From contig JAKVBI010000002.1 in assembly GCA_022447545.1 (NCBI GenBank), positions 19,566 through 83,565 on the forward strand: DNA of 64,000 bases, written 5' to 3'. The DNA comes from Myxococcota bacterium (GTDB lineage: Bacteria > Myxococcota_A > UBA9160 > SMWR01). The translations under genes and the position numbers were made by a program. The notes below the pieces were generated by a model. The model saw only the letters and a program-made list of their open reading frames with translations, did no database searches and was not told the origin of the DNA. This document shows positions 27,585 to 35,454 of the stretch, one piece after another. Position 1 is the first letter of the stretch. Every line of letters begins with the position of its first letter.

Positions 27585-29153
27585 TCAGTGAACCCTCCCC
27601 TCTCCACCGAGGGAATCGGCGGGCAAGCCGGATTTGAGCTCGCTGTCCAGAGCCCCCACCGAGTCCGGAGTGAGAACGTCCTCCAAGCTCTCCTCTTCCC
27701 CAAGAGTGATCACCGGAGGCGGCAGCGGATCCAACCGAGCACTCAACGCCGTCTCGCACTGATCACATTCGTTGTCGTCGAGGTAGTCCTCGAACACCTG
27801 CTCACGGTGGGGAATGAACACGTCGACCAGCGCATCGGAGATCAGGAAGTGCTCACTGCCATCGATGGTTTCGGTCTGGAACTCGCTCACATGGGTGAAG
27901 CCCAGGGAGGGAGGCCAGATGATTCCATCGCCCAGATCATTGTCCGGCGAATTGTTGTTGAGTCGGTGGCACCCCGCACAGGACAGCGCCATGGAGCGAC
28001 GCACCAATTCGTCCGGAGTGAGGCGACTGCCCAGTCTCCGCAACTGGTATTCGACCGCCCGCTGAAAACGGGGGCTCGTGGCGAAGTGTTGCGGGTAGTC
28101 GTTCTCATCGAGCTGAGCGTTGCTCTGGCCGGCGTTGAACTGATCCGGTGCCACGGCGAAGAAGCTGTTGATGTCGGGAGTGGCGAGATTTTTGACCTGC
28201 GTCAGGTAGTGGCGCTTGAAGGGAATGGAACGCAGATCCGTCGAGTTCGAGCCGAACAACTCTCCGAACGGATTCTCTTTATCGGTCACGGGAACGAACT
28301 GCGGAAAACAGTCGCCCACGATGGGACAGACCTGAACCAGCTTGAATTCACGCAGCTGCCAGATCTGTTCTTCGCGACCACTCATGAACTGGTTCGTGCG
28401 AAGCTGCCCAGCGCCGGGGCCGAAGTGCGCAGCTCGAATCACCGGCTCGATCCCCCGGGACGGGAACCCGCGCAGGTAGAACTCGCGCAGGGCCTTCGCC
28501 CGCCGGTCAGGATCGTCGATTTCGCTCAGACCTGCCCAGAAACGCGCCACCTCCCGACAACCCTCGAGCCCACAGCCCGAGTCGGGGTTGGGGAGCACGG
28601 CCTCGAAAATGATGAGATTGCGCGACCCTCCGCTGCGCGCGAACACCACGCGGAATTCGCCACAGTTCGCACCATCGCTGGGAGCAAGATCCATGCGATT
28701 CACCAGTGCGATGGGCTTGTAGAAGCTGTCGAGCCTGGGATCGAAAGGATTGACCCGCACCTCGGCCCCTTCGTTGCGTGGGCACTGAATGGGAAACCCA
28801 TTGATGGTCTCTTGACCACTCGCGTTGACGACGTCATCGCAGTTGGGCCCCAGGTCCAGAGTGTTATCGCCTTCGCGATTCTGGGTGTCCCAGAGCTGCT
28901 GCCACAGAGTCCGGGGCCCCCAGCTCGGATTCCCGACGTCGTCGGTGAGAGCCGTCATCACATCTTCCAGAGAGAGGGCCTTTTCCAGAACGTCCAGCTC
29001 CGTGACAAACAGGGATCGTCGCGGATCGACGTCGGCACTCTGAGTCGCCAGGCAGACAGGACCGACAGGACCCACGGGCGTCAATTGGCCCAACACCGGG
29101 GCGGCGACCAGCCAGCCCATCAACGTGAGCGTGAGAAGGGTTCGGTTCCTCAT
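27585..29153 (-). CDS. exported protein with a single c-type heme motif, unknown function
   Basis: A 522-residue protein with a signal peptide (TLLTLTLMGWLVAAPVLGQ). Near residue 400 is SCAGCHRLNN, a CxxCH heme-c attachment site after a stretch (LTPDELVRRSMALSC) seen in large exported hemoproteins. Two other cysteine pairs (NECDQCETA and GLEGCREVARFWAG) may form disulfides. The N-terminal 350 residues match no family I can name. It may be an electron-transfer or peroxidase-like protein. It has its own strong promoter with paired operator-like palindromes and is followed by GC-rich hairpins, so it looks like a tightly regulated single gene. Confidence 0.75.
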   Translation of the reverse strand: MRNRTLLTLTLMGWLVAAPVLGQLTPVGPVGPVCLATQSADVDPRRSLFVTELDVLEKALSLEDVMTALTDDVGNPSWGPRTLWQQLWDTQNREGDNTLDLGPNCDDVVNASGQETINGFPIQCPRNEGAEVRVNPFDPRLDSFYKPIALVNRMDLAPSDGANCGEFRVVFARSGGSRNLIIFEAVLPNPDSGCGLEGCREVARFWAGLSEIDDPDRRAKALREFYLRGFPSRGIEPVIRAAHFGPGAGQLRTNQFMSGREEQIWQLREFKLVQVCPIVGDCFPQFVPVTDKENPFGELFGSNSTDLRSIPFKRHYLTQVKNLATPDINSFFAVAPDQFNAGQSNAQLDENDYPQHFATSPRFQRAVEYQLRRLGSRLTPDELVRRSMALSCAGCHRLNNNSPDNDLGDGIIWPPSLGFTHVSEFQTETIDGSEHFLISDALVDVFIPHREQVFEDYLDDNECDQCETALSARLDPLPPPVITLGEEESLEDVLTPDSVGALDSELKSGLPADSLGGEGRVH

Positions 29154-29198
29154 GGTCTTCGAGCTCCTTGGTTGCAGGGCACTCGGCGCGCCCCTTTA

Positions 29199-29217
29199 AG
29201 TGGGATTAATTCCCACT
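29199..29217. promoter_or_regulatory. operator-like palindrome 1 (AGTGGGA-N5-TCCCACT)
   Basis: Perfect seven-base arms around TTAAT, just downstream of the predicted transcription start of the CxxCH gene. It is a better copy of the palindrome that fills the promoter spacer, with the same 7-5-7 spacing and 35 bases from centre to centre. Confidence 0.65.
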
Positions 29218-29227
29218 CATTGATTCA

Positions 29228-29256
29228 AAATTAAGTGGAAAAATTTCCCACGTCAA
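29228..29256 (-). promoter_or_regulatory. sigma-70-type promoter with an operator in its spacer
   Basis: Read on the minus strand, -35 TTGACG (29251-29256) and -10 TAATTT (29228-29233) are exactly 17 bases apart. The spacer is occupied by a second palindrome (29234-29252; arms AGTGGAA and TCCCACG around five bases, plus-strand reading). The start would be near 29221, about 68 bases before the ATG of the CxxCH gene. A repressor bound to both sites would block the promoter. Confidence 0.65.
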
Positions 29257-29406
29257 TGTTTTTGTTCGGCGGATGGGGCTCAGGCCTGAACCCCGAAAGA
29301 GGTCCAATACGCAAGTACTCTTTCAAACTATTGAAATAATTAACTAAATTTAGGGACAGACCGGTCGGTCAAGGAACCGTTGCCAGGGGCGAACCCGGCC
29401 CCGGCG

Positions 29407-30924
29407 TCAGCGCTGGAGGGCCCGGCGCTTGGCAAGTAGGGCCCGCATTCGTTCCTCGAGGGCCCGGTGCTCGGGGTCCCGAGAAGGTGCCAGGTTGTCG
29501 TACTCGTGGGGATCTCTCAGGTGGTCGTACAACTCCACCCCCTCGGTCCCCCTCCCCCACTCGGTATATCGATAGCGGTCGGTACGAATCGAATCGCCCC
29601 GGACCCGCTCCCCAGTCAGCCGGCCTTCCGCATCCCGTCGCCGGGTCAGAAACTGTGTGGACGCCAGCCGAGGTTCATCCGCACCCGGATTTTCAAGAAG
29701 CCCAACCAGGCTGCGGCCGACCAGATGCTCTGGGGCGGGCAGACCGGACAGCTCGGTGAGAGTTGGATACAGGTCGACGAGTTCCGTGATCCCCCGTGTC
29801 GAATGCCCGTTCCCCGGAGCGCCCGGTGCGGCGATGATCAACGGCACCCGTGCCGCCGGCTCGAACAGCGTCGCCTTCTGCCACAGACGATGCTCACCCA
29901 GGTGATACCCGTGATCCGAGACGAACACGATCACGGTTCGGCGGCTCAGGTCGAGTTCATCGATGGCGTCCAGCAGTCGGCCCACCTGTGCATCCACGAA
30001 GCTGATGGCGGCGAAATAGGCACGTAGGGCCTGTTTGCGGGTGCGCTCATTCATCTGCTGCTGGTGGGGACGGTCCGCCCAGGCGGGGGCTGGGATGTCC
30101 TCCAGATCGTCGGCCGGCTCGTCGACCAGTTCGATCTCCTCCAGGGGGTAGCGCTCGAAATAGCGGCGGGGGGCGATAAAGGGGGTGTGGGGGCGATAGA
30201 AGCCCACTGCGATGAAGAAGGGCTCCGAGCGATGCTCGCGCATGAGTTCGATGGCCGCGCTGGCGACGAGCGCATCGGTCTGCTCGTGGTCACTTCCCTC
30301 GGCAGCCAGCCAACTCAAGGTGGCGCCGAGGTTGCGCTGATTCCCCAGCGCGAAGACCCGGGCCTCGTCGTCGCGATCGCGACCCCGCGGATCGACGGCC
30401 CGATCCCAGCTCTGGGGGTCGTCCTCACCCGGAGTGCCAATGTCCCGCGGCACGTTGGCGTGGAAGATCTTGCCCACCCGGGCGGTGAAGTACCCCTGGT
30501 TGCGGAACCACTGGGGCAGGGTCTGGAGGTCCGGCAGCCGCTGCCGGAAGTCACCGGTGTTCGAGACCACTCCCGTCTGGTCTGGATACAGACCCGTCAG
30601 GAAGCTGGTGCGACTGGCCTTGCAGATGGGAGCCTGGGCGTAGGCCCGGTCGAAGCGCACACCTCGCTCCGCCAGGCGATCGATGTGTGGGCTCTGCACC
30701 TGGGGGTGACCGTAGGTTCCGAGAGCCGTGTTCAGGTCATCCGCCACGATGAACAAGACGTTGGGCGGCGCGTGATCCGCCGAACTCCCACATCCTCCGC
30801 CCCACAGGCCCAGCCATGCGCCCAGGGTCACGAAGGCCAGCGCATGGCGGAGGCGCGTGCCCCTCGGGCCGACGGCTCGCGAGGGGGCCCATTGCCGACG
30901 TGCGACGGTTTTCGGAAAGCCCAT
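29407..30924 (-). CDS. lipoprotein sulfatase (iduronate-2-sulfatase-like)
   Basis: A 505-residue sulfatase. After a basic N-terminus comes a lipoprotein signal (LGAWLGLWGGGC). NVLFIVADDLN holds the calcium-binding Asp pair and PICKASRTSFLTGLYP the formylglycine cysteine, in the less common C-x-A-S-R form. VFVSDHGYHLGEHRLWQK is the distal metal-binding segment typical of iduronate-2-sulfatase-type enzymes. It would cleave sulfate esters from polysaccharides or steroids at the cell surface. No sulfatase-maturating enzyme is in the window. It is transcribed towards the CxxCH gene and is divergent from the DUF3313 gene. Confidence 0.9.
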   Translation of the reverse strand: MGFPKTVARRQWAPSRAVGPRGTRLRHALAFVTLGAWLGLWGGGCGSSADHAPPNVLFIVADDLNTALGTYGHPQVQSPHIDRLAERGVRFDRAYAQAPICKASRTSFLTGLYPDQTGVVSNTGDFRQRLPDLQTLPQWFRNQGYFTARVGKIFHANVPRDIGTPGEDDPQSWDRAVDPRGRDRDDEARVFALGNQRNLGATLSWLAAEGSDHEQTDALVASAAIELMREHRSEPFFIAVGFYRPHTPFIAPRRYFERYPLEEIELVDEPADDLEDIPAPAWADRPHQQQMNERTRKQALRAYFAAISFVDAQVGRLLDAIDELDLSRRTVIVFVSDHGYHLGEHRLWQKATLFEPAARVPLIIAAPGAPGNGHSTRGITELVDLYPTLTELSGLPAPEHLVGRSLVGLLENPGADEPRLASTQFLTRRRDAEGRLTGERVRGDSIRTDRYRYTEWGRGTEGVELYDHLRDPHEYDNLAPSRDPEHRALEERMRALLAKRRALQR

Positions 30925-31227
30925 ACCCCACTTGGGAGTATAGGACGCCGCCGAGGCGCCCTCTCATCCGTGGAGGACGCCCAGCTCATGGAAGAATCCC
31001 ACCGGCTGTGAAGAAATCCCATGCCTGGGCGAACGCCACCCCGTGCGGTACTGCGGCAAATCCCGCGTCGGAAAGAGGAAGCGCTTGATGCCCCACCATA
31101 CATACCGCTATAAGCGGGGCAGCCTCGGGCGCTCGCCGGATGGGCGCGAGGTGAGAATCAACCGGGTCGGGTCGCCGCCCGCGGACCCCCGTTCCCATCG
31201 AAGCGACTCGCAGAGGAGAAACTGAAA
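30925..31227. other. divergent intergenic region
   Basis: I find no gene here. A short stem CCGCT-ATA-AGCGG lies around 31112-31124. A TATACT hexamer on the minus strand at 30937-30942 would place a start only a few bases before the sulfatase ATG and lacks a -35 partner, so it is not called. AGGAGAAACTGAAA precedes the DUF3313 ATG. Confidence 0.4.
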
Positions 31228-31899
31228 ATGGTGAATCGACGTGGTGAGCTCCTGGCCCTGGCGATCGGCCTCGCTCTGTTGACCCAGCTAGCGGCCTGCG
31301 CCGGGGCTCCGGGTACGGGTGGATCGGCGAGCGGCACAGCGACCAAAACGACCGTCGACGGACTGCAGCAAATCCAGTGGGGAACCTTCAAGCACGAATA
31401 TGCCAAGCCCGGCGCAGATCTGAGGCGCTACAGCCGCGTTCAGCTCGCCAAGCTCGACATCTCCTACACCCACGGCGATGAGCCGAAAACGCTTCGAAGT
31501 CAGGACATCCTGCGACTGCAGAAGATCTTCCGGGAGGACGTCACTCGAGCCCTGGAGCAGGGCAATGGCATCGAAGTCGCCACTGCGCCGGGCCCCAATG
31601 TCCTGCTGATCGAACCTTCGGTCCTCGACCTGAAACTCGTGCCGCCCCGCGAGCCCGATGGGGACGCCTCCAACTACGGAATCTCCAACACCCAGTGCAT
31701 CATCATCGCGACCCTCCGCGACTCGGTGACACGGGAAATCCTGTTCCGCGTGGCCGAGACGGAGATGCCGGCCTGGGACCCCAACACCCTGGAGCGCGCA
31801 GACGCCGGCAATTTCTGGAGCGACCTCCAACTCGAATTCCGCAATTGGGGAAACCGACTGCGAAGGCTCCTCCAAAATCCCCCGACCCCGTCCTCCTGA
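31228..31899 (+). CDS. DUF3313 family lipoprotein
   Basis: A 223-residue protein with a lipobox signal (LALAIGLALLTQLAAC). The body has the DUF3313 pattern: YSRVQLAKLDISY, FREDVTRALEQ, LLIEPSVLDLKLVPP, and C-terminal helix FWSDLQLEFRNWGNRLRRLL. The family is found in Gram-negative outer membranes or periplasm and has no known biochemical function. Length is typical. The next gene follows after 22 bases, so they may be co-transcribed. Confidence 0.85.
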   Translation: MVNRRGELLALAIGLALLTQLAACAGAPGTGGSASGTATKTTVDGLQQIQWGTFKHEYAKPGADLRRYSRVQLAKLDISYTHGDEPKTLRSQDILRLQKIFREDVTRALEQGNGIEVATAPGPNVLLIEPSVLDLKLVPPREPDGDASNYGISNTQCIIIATLRDSVTREILFRVAETEMPAWDPNTLERADAGNFWSDLQLEFRNWGNRLRRLLQNPPTPSS

Positions 31900-31921
31900 C
31901 CCACCGGGGAAACGGCCGTTG

Positions 31922-32737
31922 ATGCCGCGGGTCCAGAAGCCGATTGCAGGGCGGGGTCCCGCCCGTGCCGAGGGCCGCGCCGTCGCGCGTGGGGTCCTGG
32001 CCTGGGCCTTCCTTCTCGGACTCGCCATGGGCACGGTGGCGCGGGCCAACGATCCCCTGCCCGGGGTGCCCGGCGGATCCGACCTCTGCCCGGGGATCGA
32101 GCAGAACTACGTCCTGTGCTCGGGCAATCTGGGCAGCGCCAGCTGCAACAATCTGGTCGATGACGTCACCCGGCTGGTGGACCTCTACCGCGGCGAGATC
32201 GATGCGCATCCCGACTGGCGCGAGAGCCTGCACGCGAGCATCTGGTGGGGATGTGGAGATGCCCATCTCACGGAACTGCGATCACTGCTGACGAAACTCG
32301 ATAGCCCCGCCACGAAGGCCCTCCTGAAAAACCCACCCTTTTCTCAGCTCGATGACACCCCGGGCCCCTCGGACCTCGCCCCGCCGCCGCCCCGCAGCAT
32401 CCAGGGCACGATGGAGCAATGCCAGGCCCTCCCATTGCCCCCCCAACAGAGTCACTGCGCCAACCAGATCCTGCGCCGGGTGCGTGCCGAGCATGAAACG
32501 CACCTGACCGAGTGCCGTGAGAAAATCAGCGGTTTCCTGCGCGAGCAACTCGATGCCTCGGAAACCGCTTGGCAGCGCAATACCGAGATCGAATGCGGTG
32601 CCGAAGGTGCGAGCCTCCCGACGGCCAGTCAGCGAGGCCTGGTGCATGCCCGTTGCTGGGCACGTGACACTGCCGAGCGCACCCGCTCCATGCTCGCCGC
32701 ACACCCTGAGTGCACCGAGGGTGCATTCGACCGCTGA
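31922..32737 (+). CDS. exported cysteine-containing protein with LprI-like C-terminus
   Basis: From the ATG at 31922 the protein is 271 residues, with a signal peptide (VLAWAFLLGLAMGTVARA). Cysteines are spaced through the mature part (DLCPGIEQNYVLCSGN, SCNNLV, IWWGCGD). The C-terminal 80 residues (LDASETAWQRNTEIECGAEG, then CWARDTAERTRSML) resemble the DUF1311/LprI lysozyme-inhibitor fold, with Trp, Cys and the distal Thr/Arg pair in order. That match is by eye and tentative. It follows the DUF3313 lipoprotein and ends in a hairpin terminator, making a two-gene envelope-protein unit. Confidence 0.65.
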   Translation: MPRVQKPIAGRGPARAEGRAVARGVLAWAFLLGLAMGTVARANDPLPGVPGGSDLCPGIEQNYVLCSGNLGSASCNNLVDDVTRLVDLYRGEIDAHPDWRESLHASIWWGCGDAHLTELRSLLTKLDSPATKALLKNPPFSQLDDTPGPSDLAPPPPRSIQGTMEQCQALPLPPQQSHCANQILRRVRAEHETHLTECREKISGFLREQLDASETAWQRNTEIECGAEGASLPTASQRGLVHARCWARDTAERTRSMLAAHPECTEGAFDR

Positions 32738-32744
32738 TCCCCCC

Positions 32745-32767
32745 GGATCGGGCCCTTCGGCCCATCC
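32745..32767 (+). terminator. hairpin terminator before the moxR operon
   Basis: GGAT plus GGGCC pairs with GGCCC plus ATCC around a CTTC loop with one bulged C, followed by CCCTTTCC. It lies eight bases after the stop of the LprI-like gene. Confidence 0.6.
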
Positions 32768-32819
32768 ATCCCTTTCCAAGTGCCCCGGCTCCAGCCAATC
32801 CCCGAGAGCCGAACTCCAG

Positions 32820-32835
32820 ATGAACAGGAGTTCAT
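32820..32835. promoter_or_regulatory. palindrome ATGAAC-AGGA-GTTCAT upstream of moxR
   Basis: Perfect six-base arms around AGGA. The core TGAAC-N4-GTTCA is also found upstream of the FKBP gene, and GAAC-N4-GTTC is the form of LexA boxes in several phyla. It overlaps the first of the 11-base repeats that follow. Confidence 0.5.
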
Positions 32836-32862
32836 GTGGGGTTCGGCCAACGTTCATGTAGC
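32830..32862 (+). promoter_or_regulatory. three 11-base phased direct repeats (GTTC...) upstream of moxR
   Basis: GTTCATGTGGG, GTTCGGCCAAC and GTTCATGTAGC follow one another without gaps, each beginning with GTTC (32830, 32841, 32852). Seven-plus-four-base direct repeats at 11-base spacing are the layout of OmpR/PhoB-family binding sites, and an OmpR-family regulator is encoded at the end of this operon. Confidence 0.5.
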
Positions 32863-32954
32863 GACCCTAGTTTCCTCCGTGAGCCATGAGCCGAACCGTC
32901 CGGTTCTGGGCTTCCACGAAGGCAACGAAACGACGGCGCTTCCAGGAGCAAGAC

Positions 32955-33962
32955 ATGCATGCCACGGAGAGCAACGCGGCCGAAAACCTCCAGAACCTGG
33001 AGGACGATGCTCAGATCAACTTCAGACACCTCCGGAACCACCTCAACCAACAGGTCCTCGGACAACCCGAGCTGGTCGATCGCCTGCTCATCAGCCTGTT
33101 GTCCGACGGACACCTGCTGGTGGAAGGCGCACCCGGCTTGGCCAAGACGACTGCCGTCAAGGCCCTGGCGGACGCCATGGAGGGAGACGATCACCGGATC
33201 CAGTTCACCCCAGATCTGCTCCCCGCCGATGTGACGGGCACTGACGTCTTCCAACCCGAGAGTTCGAGTTTTCGCTTCGAACGCGGTCCGATCTTCCACA
33301 ACCTGGTCCTGGCCGACGAGATCAACCGCGCCCCTGCCAAGGTGCAATCGGCACTCCTCGAGGCCATGGGGGAACGCCAGGTCACGGTGGGCTTGCGCTC
33401 CTATCCGTTGCCCGAGCTGTTCCTGGTCATGGCGACCCAGAATCCGATCGAACAGGACGGCACCTATCCGCTTCCCGAAGCACAGCTCGACCGCTTCCTG
33501 ATGTACGTGCGCGTCGGCTATCCGGACGCCACCGTGGAACGACAGGTCCTTCAGCTGGTGCGCGACCAAGCCAAGGGCAAACGCCAAAACGAATTCGTAC
33601 CGGTCACCCAGGAATCGATCTTCGAGGCACGTGCCAGCGTGCTCGACGTGCACCTTGCACCAGCCCTCGAGGAGTACATCGCGCAACTCGTGATCGCTAC
33701 ACGCGATGCCTCGCCATACGGAGAGGAACTGGCAGGCCTCGTGGAATGGGGGGCAAGTCCCCGGGGCACCATCGCCCTGGACCGGTGCTCCCGAGCGCGT
33801 GCCTGGCTCTCCAGCCGAAGCTACGTGACACCGGAAGATGTCCATGCCGTCGCCTACGACGTGCTTCGACACCGCGTGCTGATGAGCTACGAGGCGCGTG
33901 CCGAGGGCATCGACACCGACCTGTTCCTGCGGAAGCTGATCCAGGCGGTCCCGCTTCCCTGA
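32955..33962 (+). CDS. moxR: MoxR family AAA+ ATPase
   Basis: The ATG is preceded by AGGAGCAAGAC; a longer frame is open but lacks a site. The 335-residue protein has Walker A GAPGLAKTT (about residue 60), Walker B VLADEINRAP, sensor-1 MATQNPIEQ and the C-terminal lid (ARAWLSSRSYVTPEDVHAVA). MoxR ATPases act with VWA-domain proteins as chaperones or metal-insertion machines. It opens a run of eight same-strand genes with gaps of at most 46 bases. A promoter region with a palindrome and phased repeats lies upstream. Confidence 0.97.
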   Translation: MHATESNAAENLQNLEDDAQINFRHLRNHLNQQVLGQPELVDRLLISLLSDGHLLVEGAPGLAKTTAVKALADAMEGDDHRIQFTPDLLPADVTGTDVFQPESSSFRFERGPIFHNLVLADEINRAPAKVQSALLEAMGERQVTVGLRSYPLPELFLVMATQNPIEQDGTYPLPEAQLDRFLMYVRVGYPDATVERQVLQLVRDQAKGKRQNEFVPVTQESIFEARASVLDVHLAPALEEYIAQLVIATRDASPYGEELAGLVEWGASPRGTIALDRCSRARAWLSSRSYVTPEDVHAVAYDVLRHRVLMSYEARAEGIDTDLFLRKLIQAVPLP

Positions 33963-34003
33963 GTTGTGCGCAGACCGACACAAGCCGTGGAGACGTTGAG
34001 CTC

Positions 34004-34972
34004 ATGAAGAAACTGAACGCTGAAATCCAGATGGAAGCCGAAGGAGTCGTTGCGCCGCTGTCGCAGCTCGTCGGTCTGCGCCATGCCGCCCGGGGCCTGG
34101 CCCTCGCGCCCAACCGCGAGGCCCAGGCCCCTCTGGCGGGCCCCTATCGATCCGCCTATCGCGGCCGCGGAATCGAATTCGACGAAGTCCGTCCCTACCA
34201 CCCCGGAGATGACATCCGGAACATCGACTGGCGGGTCACTGCACGCACGGGCAGCGTCCACAGCAAGATCTTCCAAGAAGAACGCGAGCGACCGGTCTGG
34301 CTGCTCGTAGACGCCGGGCCGAGTACACGGTTCGGAACCCGCCGTTGCTTCAAGTCCGTCGCCGCGGCCGAAGCCGCAGCCCTGGTGGCGTGGTCCGCCC
34401 ATCAACAAGGAGATCGCATCGGCGGCGTCGTTCTGGCCCCGGGAGATCTCCGCTCCTTGACTTTGCGAACGGGCGAGAAGGGCCTGTTCGAGTTGCTGGA
34501 CACCATCTCGCGTGCAACGGCGCAGGACGAGGAGCCCAATGACGGGAGCGCCCCCGACCTGGCCAGAGGACTCGGCGAATTGCGTGAACGCGCTCGAGCC
34601 GGAAGCCGTGTCGTGGTGTTGAGCGATTTCTACGCCCTGGACGAGAAGGCCGAACGACAGCTCGTCGAGATCTCTCGTCGCACGGAGCTGACCTGCGTGA
34701 TGGTCTACGACCCTCTCGAATGCGTAGCCCCACCGCCAGGGCGATATCGCGTGAGCGATGGCGAACGCGTGCACGCGTTTTCGACACGCGACACCCACTG
34801 GCGCGACGCCTACGAGGCTCATTTCGCCTCGCGGCGTGACCGCCTCACTGCCCTTTGTCGCCGTCATCGCATGGGAATGATCCTCCTTGCGACAGAGAGC
34901 GAGCCGGCGGCCGCCCTCGCACCCATTCTGGATCCCCGGCATCCCAGCCGGCGCAACGGGAGGATGCAGTGA
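34004..34972 (+). CDS. DUF58 domain protein (VWA-like), MoxR partner
   Basis: A 322-residue protein with the DUF58 hallmark YRGRGIEFDEVRPYHPGDDI followed by RNIDWRVTARTG. A VWA-like fold follows (VWLLVDAGPSTRFG, VVVLSDFYALDEKAE). DUF58 proteins regularly sit next to MoxR and are thought to be its client or adaptor. It lies 41 bases after moxR and its stop overlaps the next ATG by one base (TGATG). Confidence 0.93.
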   Translation: MKKLNAEIQMEAEGVVAPLSQLVGLRHAARGLALAPNREAQAPLAGPYRSAYRGRGIEFDEVRPYHPGDDIRNIDWRVTARTGSVHSKIFQEERERPVWLLVDAGPSTRFGTRRCFKSVAAAEAAALVAWSAHQQGDRIGGVVLAPGDLRSLTLRTGEKGLFELLDTISRATAQDEEPNDGSAPDLARGLGELRERARAGSRVVVLSDFYALDEKAERQLVEISRRTELTCVMVYDPLECVAPPPGRYRVSDGERVHAFSTRDTHWRDAYEAHFASRRDRLTALCRRHRMGMILLATESEPAAALAPILDPRHPSRRNGRMQ

Positions 34973-35454
34973 TGAATGCCGCTCCCGACCCTCTTCTCGA
35001 ACTGCGGGACATCCACCTGCCCGAGGCGATCGCCTCATGGCCACTGGCGCCAGGCTGGTGGGTCTTGTGGGTTGGCCTCATCGGTCTTGCCGCGTTGAGC
35101 CTGTGGGGGGTTCGCCGCCGCCGCGCGAGTGTGCGCCGGGCTGCCCTGATGGAATTGGACGCTCTGGAGGCCGGCTACCAACACGAGGGCGACGCCGTCG
35201 TCCTGGCCCATCGGCTCTCGTCGTTGTTGCGCCGGGTGGCCCTGGTGCGCTTCGACCGAAACACCGTGGCTGCGCTTCACGGGCAGGCCTGGGCCCGATT
35301 CCTGGAAAGTTCTGTGAATAAGAAACGTTTCCCCGCGGAACTCGTCTGCACGCTGGAGCAAGCCGTCTACGCAGGGCCCTCCATCCACCATGAACCCGAC
35401 GACGTGGCGGCCTGGATCTCGGCCTGCCGCGGTTGGATCCGGAGAGTGTCATGA
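34972..35454 (+). CDS. DUF4381 family membrane protein
   Basis: A 160-residue protein with the N-terminal segment PDPLLELRDIHLPEAIASWP, one transmembrane helix (WWVLWVGLIGLAALSLWG) and a basic cytoplasmic tail ending in ISACRGWIRRV. This matches DUF4381, which occurs between DUF58 and VWA genes in Bat operons. Its stop overlaps the start of batA (ATGA). Function is unknown apart from the operon association. Confidence 0.88.
   Translation: MNAAPDPLLELRDIHLPEAIASWPLAPGWWVLWVGLIGLAALSLWGVRRRRASVRRAALMELDALEAGYQHEGDAVVLAHRLSSLLRRVALVRFDRNTVAALHGQAWARFLESSVNKKRFPAELVCTLEQAVYAGPSIHHEPDDVAAWISACRGWIRRVS

Noticed and set aside
27405-29234. Long plus-strand open frame (609 codons) opposite the CxxCH gene
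   Set aside because: The minus-strand gene has a signal peptide, heme motif and promoter; the plus frame has none of these.
31043-31225. Small plus-strand open frame before the DUF3313 gene
   Set aside because: Basic low-complexity translation, with no ribosome-binding site and no family.
32893-32906. Palindrome GAACCG-TC-CGGTTC between the moxR promoter region and its start
   Set aside because: It could be a leader hairpin, but its loop of two bases and lack of a second copy give no basis for a functional call.
33746-34003. N-terminal extension of the DUF58 gene into moxR
   Set aside because: It lies in another frame of moxR and has no family similarity; the ATG at 34004 fits the family.
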